DNA of 7,078 nt from positions 1 to 7,078 of the forward strand of contig JALVEV010000272.1 of NCBI GenBank assembly GCA_027030605.1. Reading direction: 5' to 3'. The notes under the pieces are model-generated. The model did not search any database. It was given only the letters and a program-made list of their open reading frames with translations, and had not been told where the DNA came from. The translations under genes and the position numbers were made by a program. The first letter of the stretch is position 1; the number at the start of each line of letters is the position of its first letter. The stretch comes from Campylobacteraceae bacterium. Lineage in GTDB: Bacteria > Campylobacterota > Campylobacteria > Campylobacterales > Sulfurovaceae. This document shows, piece by piece, positions 5,966-7,078 of this stretch.

Positions 5966-6149
5966 CGATTTTAAAACAAAAGTTACATTAAAGCCCATAT
6001 TTGCGTCCTATCTACCCTTTTTCTCTATAACTCTACCCCTAAAAAAATAGGAATGCAATGAAAAAAATCTGAGACTAAAAAACATATCAACCAAATCATA
6101 GCCACAAATAGCTAAAATAAGTTAAAAATTAATCTTAAGGCTAATAAAA

Positions 6150-7078
6150 ATGATATTAACCCTTCTACTTCTTTTAGCTATTCTATTTATATCCATAGAG
6201 GCACAAAAGTATCTTAAAATCCCCTCACCTATTACGCTTATTGGGCTAAGTTATACTTTTTACTACTTTTTCCCAAATATGGTACTCTTTTCAAGTGAGA
6301 GCTTTGCAGAGTTGGTTCTGTTTTTAATTCCAATTCTTATTGCTTCAGACGCACTTCAGCTTAAGCTTAAAGATTTAAAGAAAAATGCACTAAGTCTTAC
6401 CTATTTAGCTCTTATATCTGTAGCACTTTCAGTTGGGCTAGGTATTCTCTCGGCAAATATCTTTTTTTCAGACTATAACTTAAGTACAGGGGCAATTATT
6501 GCTCTATTTGCTATGGTATTAGCAACCGACCCTGTCTCTGTAGTTGCAGTATTTTCTAGCTTTAAAGTACCACATAAGTTAGCCATTTTAGCAGAGGGTG
6601 AGTCACTCTTTAATGATGCTACAGCGTTGATTATCTTTGTCTTTATTGCAATTCCTATGATGAATGGAGTTGATGTTGGGGCTTTAGATATTGCTGTTAT
6701 CTCTGTTAAGGTTATTGTTTTCTCTATTGTTATTGGGCTTATTGTTGGCTACTTAGGGGTTATTTTAATGCGTCTTACTGCTGACCCTATGAGTGAGTTG
6801 GTTCTCATTTTACTTACAGCCTATGGTGCATTTGAGGTGGCAGAACACTTCCATATGGCTGGGTTATTGTCTGTTATTGTGGCAATTATTACGCTCAATA
6901 CCATTACTCAAAAATCATTTGATGAAAAAGAGAAACAGGTAAAAAAAGCTAGAAATATTGTTAACCGTGCTAACAAAAGCAAAAAGGTCTTCTCAACAGG
7001 TTTTATAAGTGGAATTACGAGAAAACTAAGTACTGATGTATCTAGCATTGAACGCCATAAACAGAACCTTAACTCTGT
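6150..7078 (+). CDS. CPA1/NhaP-family Na+/H+ antiporter (3' end outside window)
   Basis: An open frame of 309 codons plus two bases begins at ATG 6150 and continues past the right edge. TAAGG at 6136-6140 lies 9 bases upstream, and an in-frame stop at 6123-6125 closes the frame above it. The protein is a polytopic inner-membrane exchanger of monovalent cations for protons, used for pH and sodium homeostasis. Hydrophobic helices occupy most of residues 1-252. The family hallmarks are VLATDPVSVVAVF with Thr126-Asp127-Pro128, followed by LAEGESLFNDATALIIF with Glu149 and the Asn155-Asp156 pair that forms the CPA1 ion-binding site. After residue 252 comes a strongly charged stretch of at least 57 residues (KEKQVKKARNIVNRANKSKK in part), longer than the short loops usual in this part of the family; the remaining helices should follow outside the window. 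It is divergent from the channel-like gene. Which cation it prefers cannot be told from the sequence. Confidence 0.9.
   Translation, partial: MILTLLLLLAILFISIEAQKYLKIPSPITLIGLSYTFYYFFPNMVLFSSESFAELVLFLIPILIASDALQLKLKDLKKNALSLTYLALISVALSVGLGILSANIFFSDYNLSTGAIIALFAMVLATDPVSVVAVFSSFKVPHKLAILAEGESLFNDATALIIFVFIAIPMMNGVDVGALDIAVISVKVIVFSIVIGLIVGYLGVILMRLTADPMSELVLILLTAYGAFEVAEHFHMAGLLSVIVAIITLNTITQKSFDEKEKQVKKARNIVNRANKSKKVFSTGFISGITRKLSTDVSSIERHKQNLNS

Larger units (their letters stand above)
5895..6149. other. Divergent intergenic region between channel-like gene and antiporter
   Basis: This 255-base AT-rich region separates two divergent genes and must hold both promoters. The minus-strand candidate is at 5957-5965. 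For the plus strand, TATAAC at 6026-6031 (with TTGCGT at 6001-6006, a long 19-base spacer) and TAAAAT at 6113-6118 are weak -10 candidates. TCTACCC occurs twice, at 6011-6017 and 6032-6038. The antiporter ribosome site TAAGG is at 6136-6140. No gene of useful length is seen. Confidence 0.6.

Noticed and set aside
6058..6072. Four-codon frame (MKKI) after AGGA upstream of the antiporter
   Set aside because: Too short and too A-rich to separate from chance; no attenuator hairpins around it.
1..7078. CRISPR array, tRNA, rRNA, insertion sequence or phage element
   Set aside because: No regularly spaced repeats, no tRNA- or rRNA-like segment, no transposase or terminal inverted repeats were seen; the window looks like ordinary chromosomal core.

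Overview
The window looks like a chromosomal segment of a Campylobacterota (epsilonproteobacterial) chemolithotroph, most likely a Sulfurimonas/Sulfurovum-type organism. The evidence is an AT-rich base composition, a NuoC with a long charged C-terminal tail, and a complex I operon in which the usual nuoE and nuoF are replaced by a very short cysteine-free protein and a GltD-like flavoprotein. The genus is an inference from gene content; no database search was possible.

Layout. Positions 4450 down to 1 (minus strand) hold the start of a respiratory complex I operon: nuoA, nuoB, nuoC, nuoD, a 77-codon nuoE-position gene, and a large gene in the nuoF position that runs off the left edge after 431 codons. 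The genes are tightly packed. nuoA/nuoB overlap by 19 bases, and three junctions (nuoB/nuoC, nuoD/nuoE-like, nuoE-like/flavoprotein) are TAATG stop-start overlaps. Positions 4451-4805 are a non-coding leader region with candidate nuo promoters, several TTGTA-type palindromes and a strong hairpin terminator. Positions 4806-5894 (minus) encode a signal-peptide-bearing protein with the S1-TM-pore-TM-S2 layout of prokaryotic ionotropic glutamate receptors, but with an unusual pore sequence. Positions 5895-6149 are a divergent intergenic region. From 6150 (plus) to the right edge lies the first 309 codons of a CPA1/NhaP-type Na+/H+ antiporter.

How it fits together. NuoA-D make part of the membrane anchor and the quinone-reducing module of complex I, which is energy conserving. 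The unusual E/F-position proteins should form the electron-input end, and their sequence argues against the standard FMN/NADH-binding NuoF design. The antiporter and the channel act on ion balance across the same membrane. A functional link with complex I is plausible, but adjacency is the only evidence for it.

The most unusual items are the hybrid flavoprotein in the nuoF position (NuoF-type cluster domain fused to a GltD/DPD-type flavoprotein, with a cysteine ligand replaced by glycine), the cysteine-free mini NuoE, and the non-canonical pore of the channel-like receptor.
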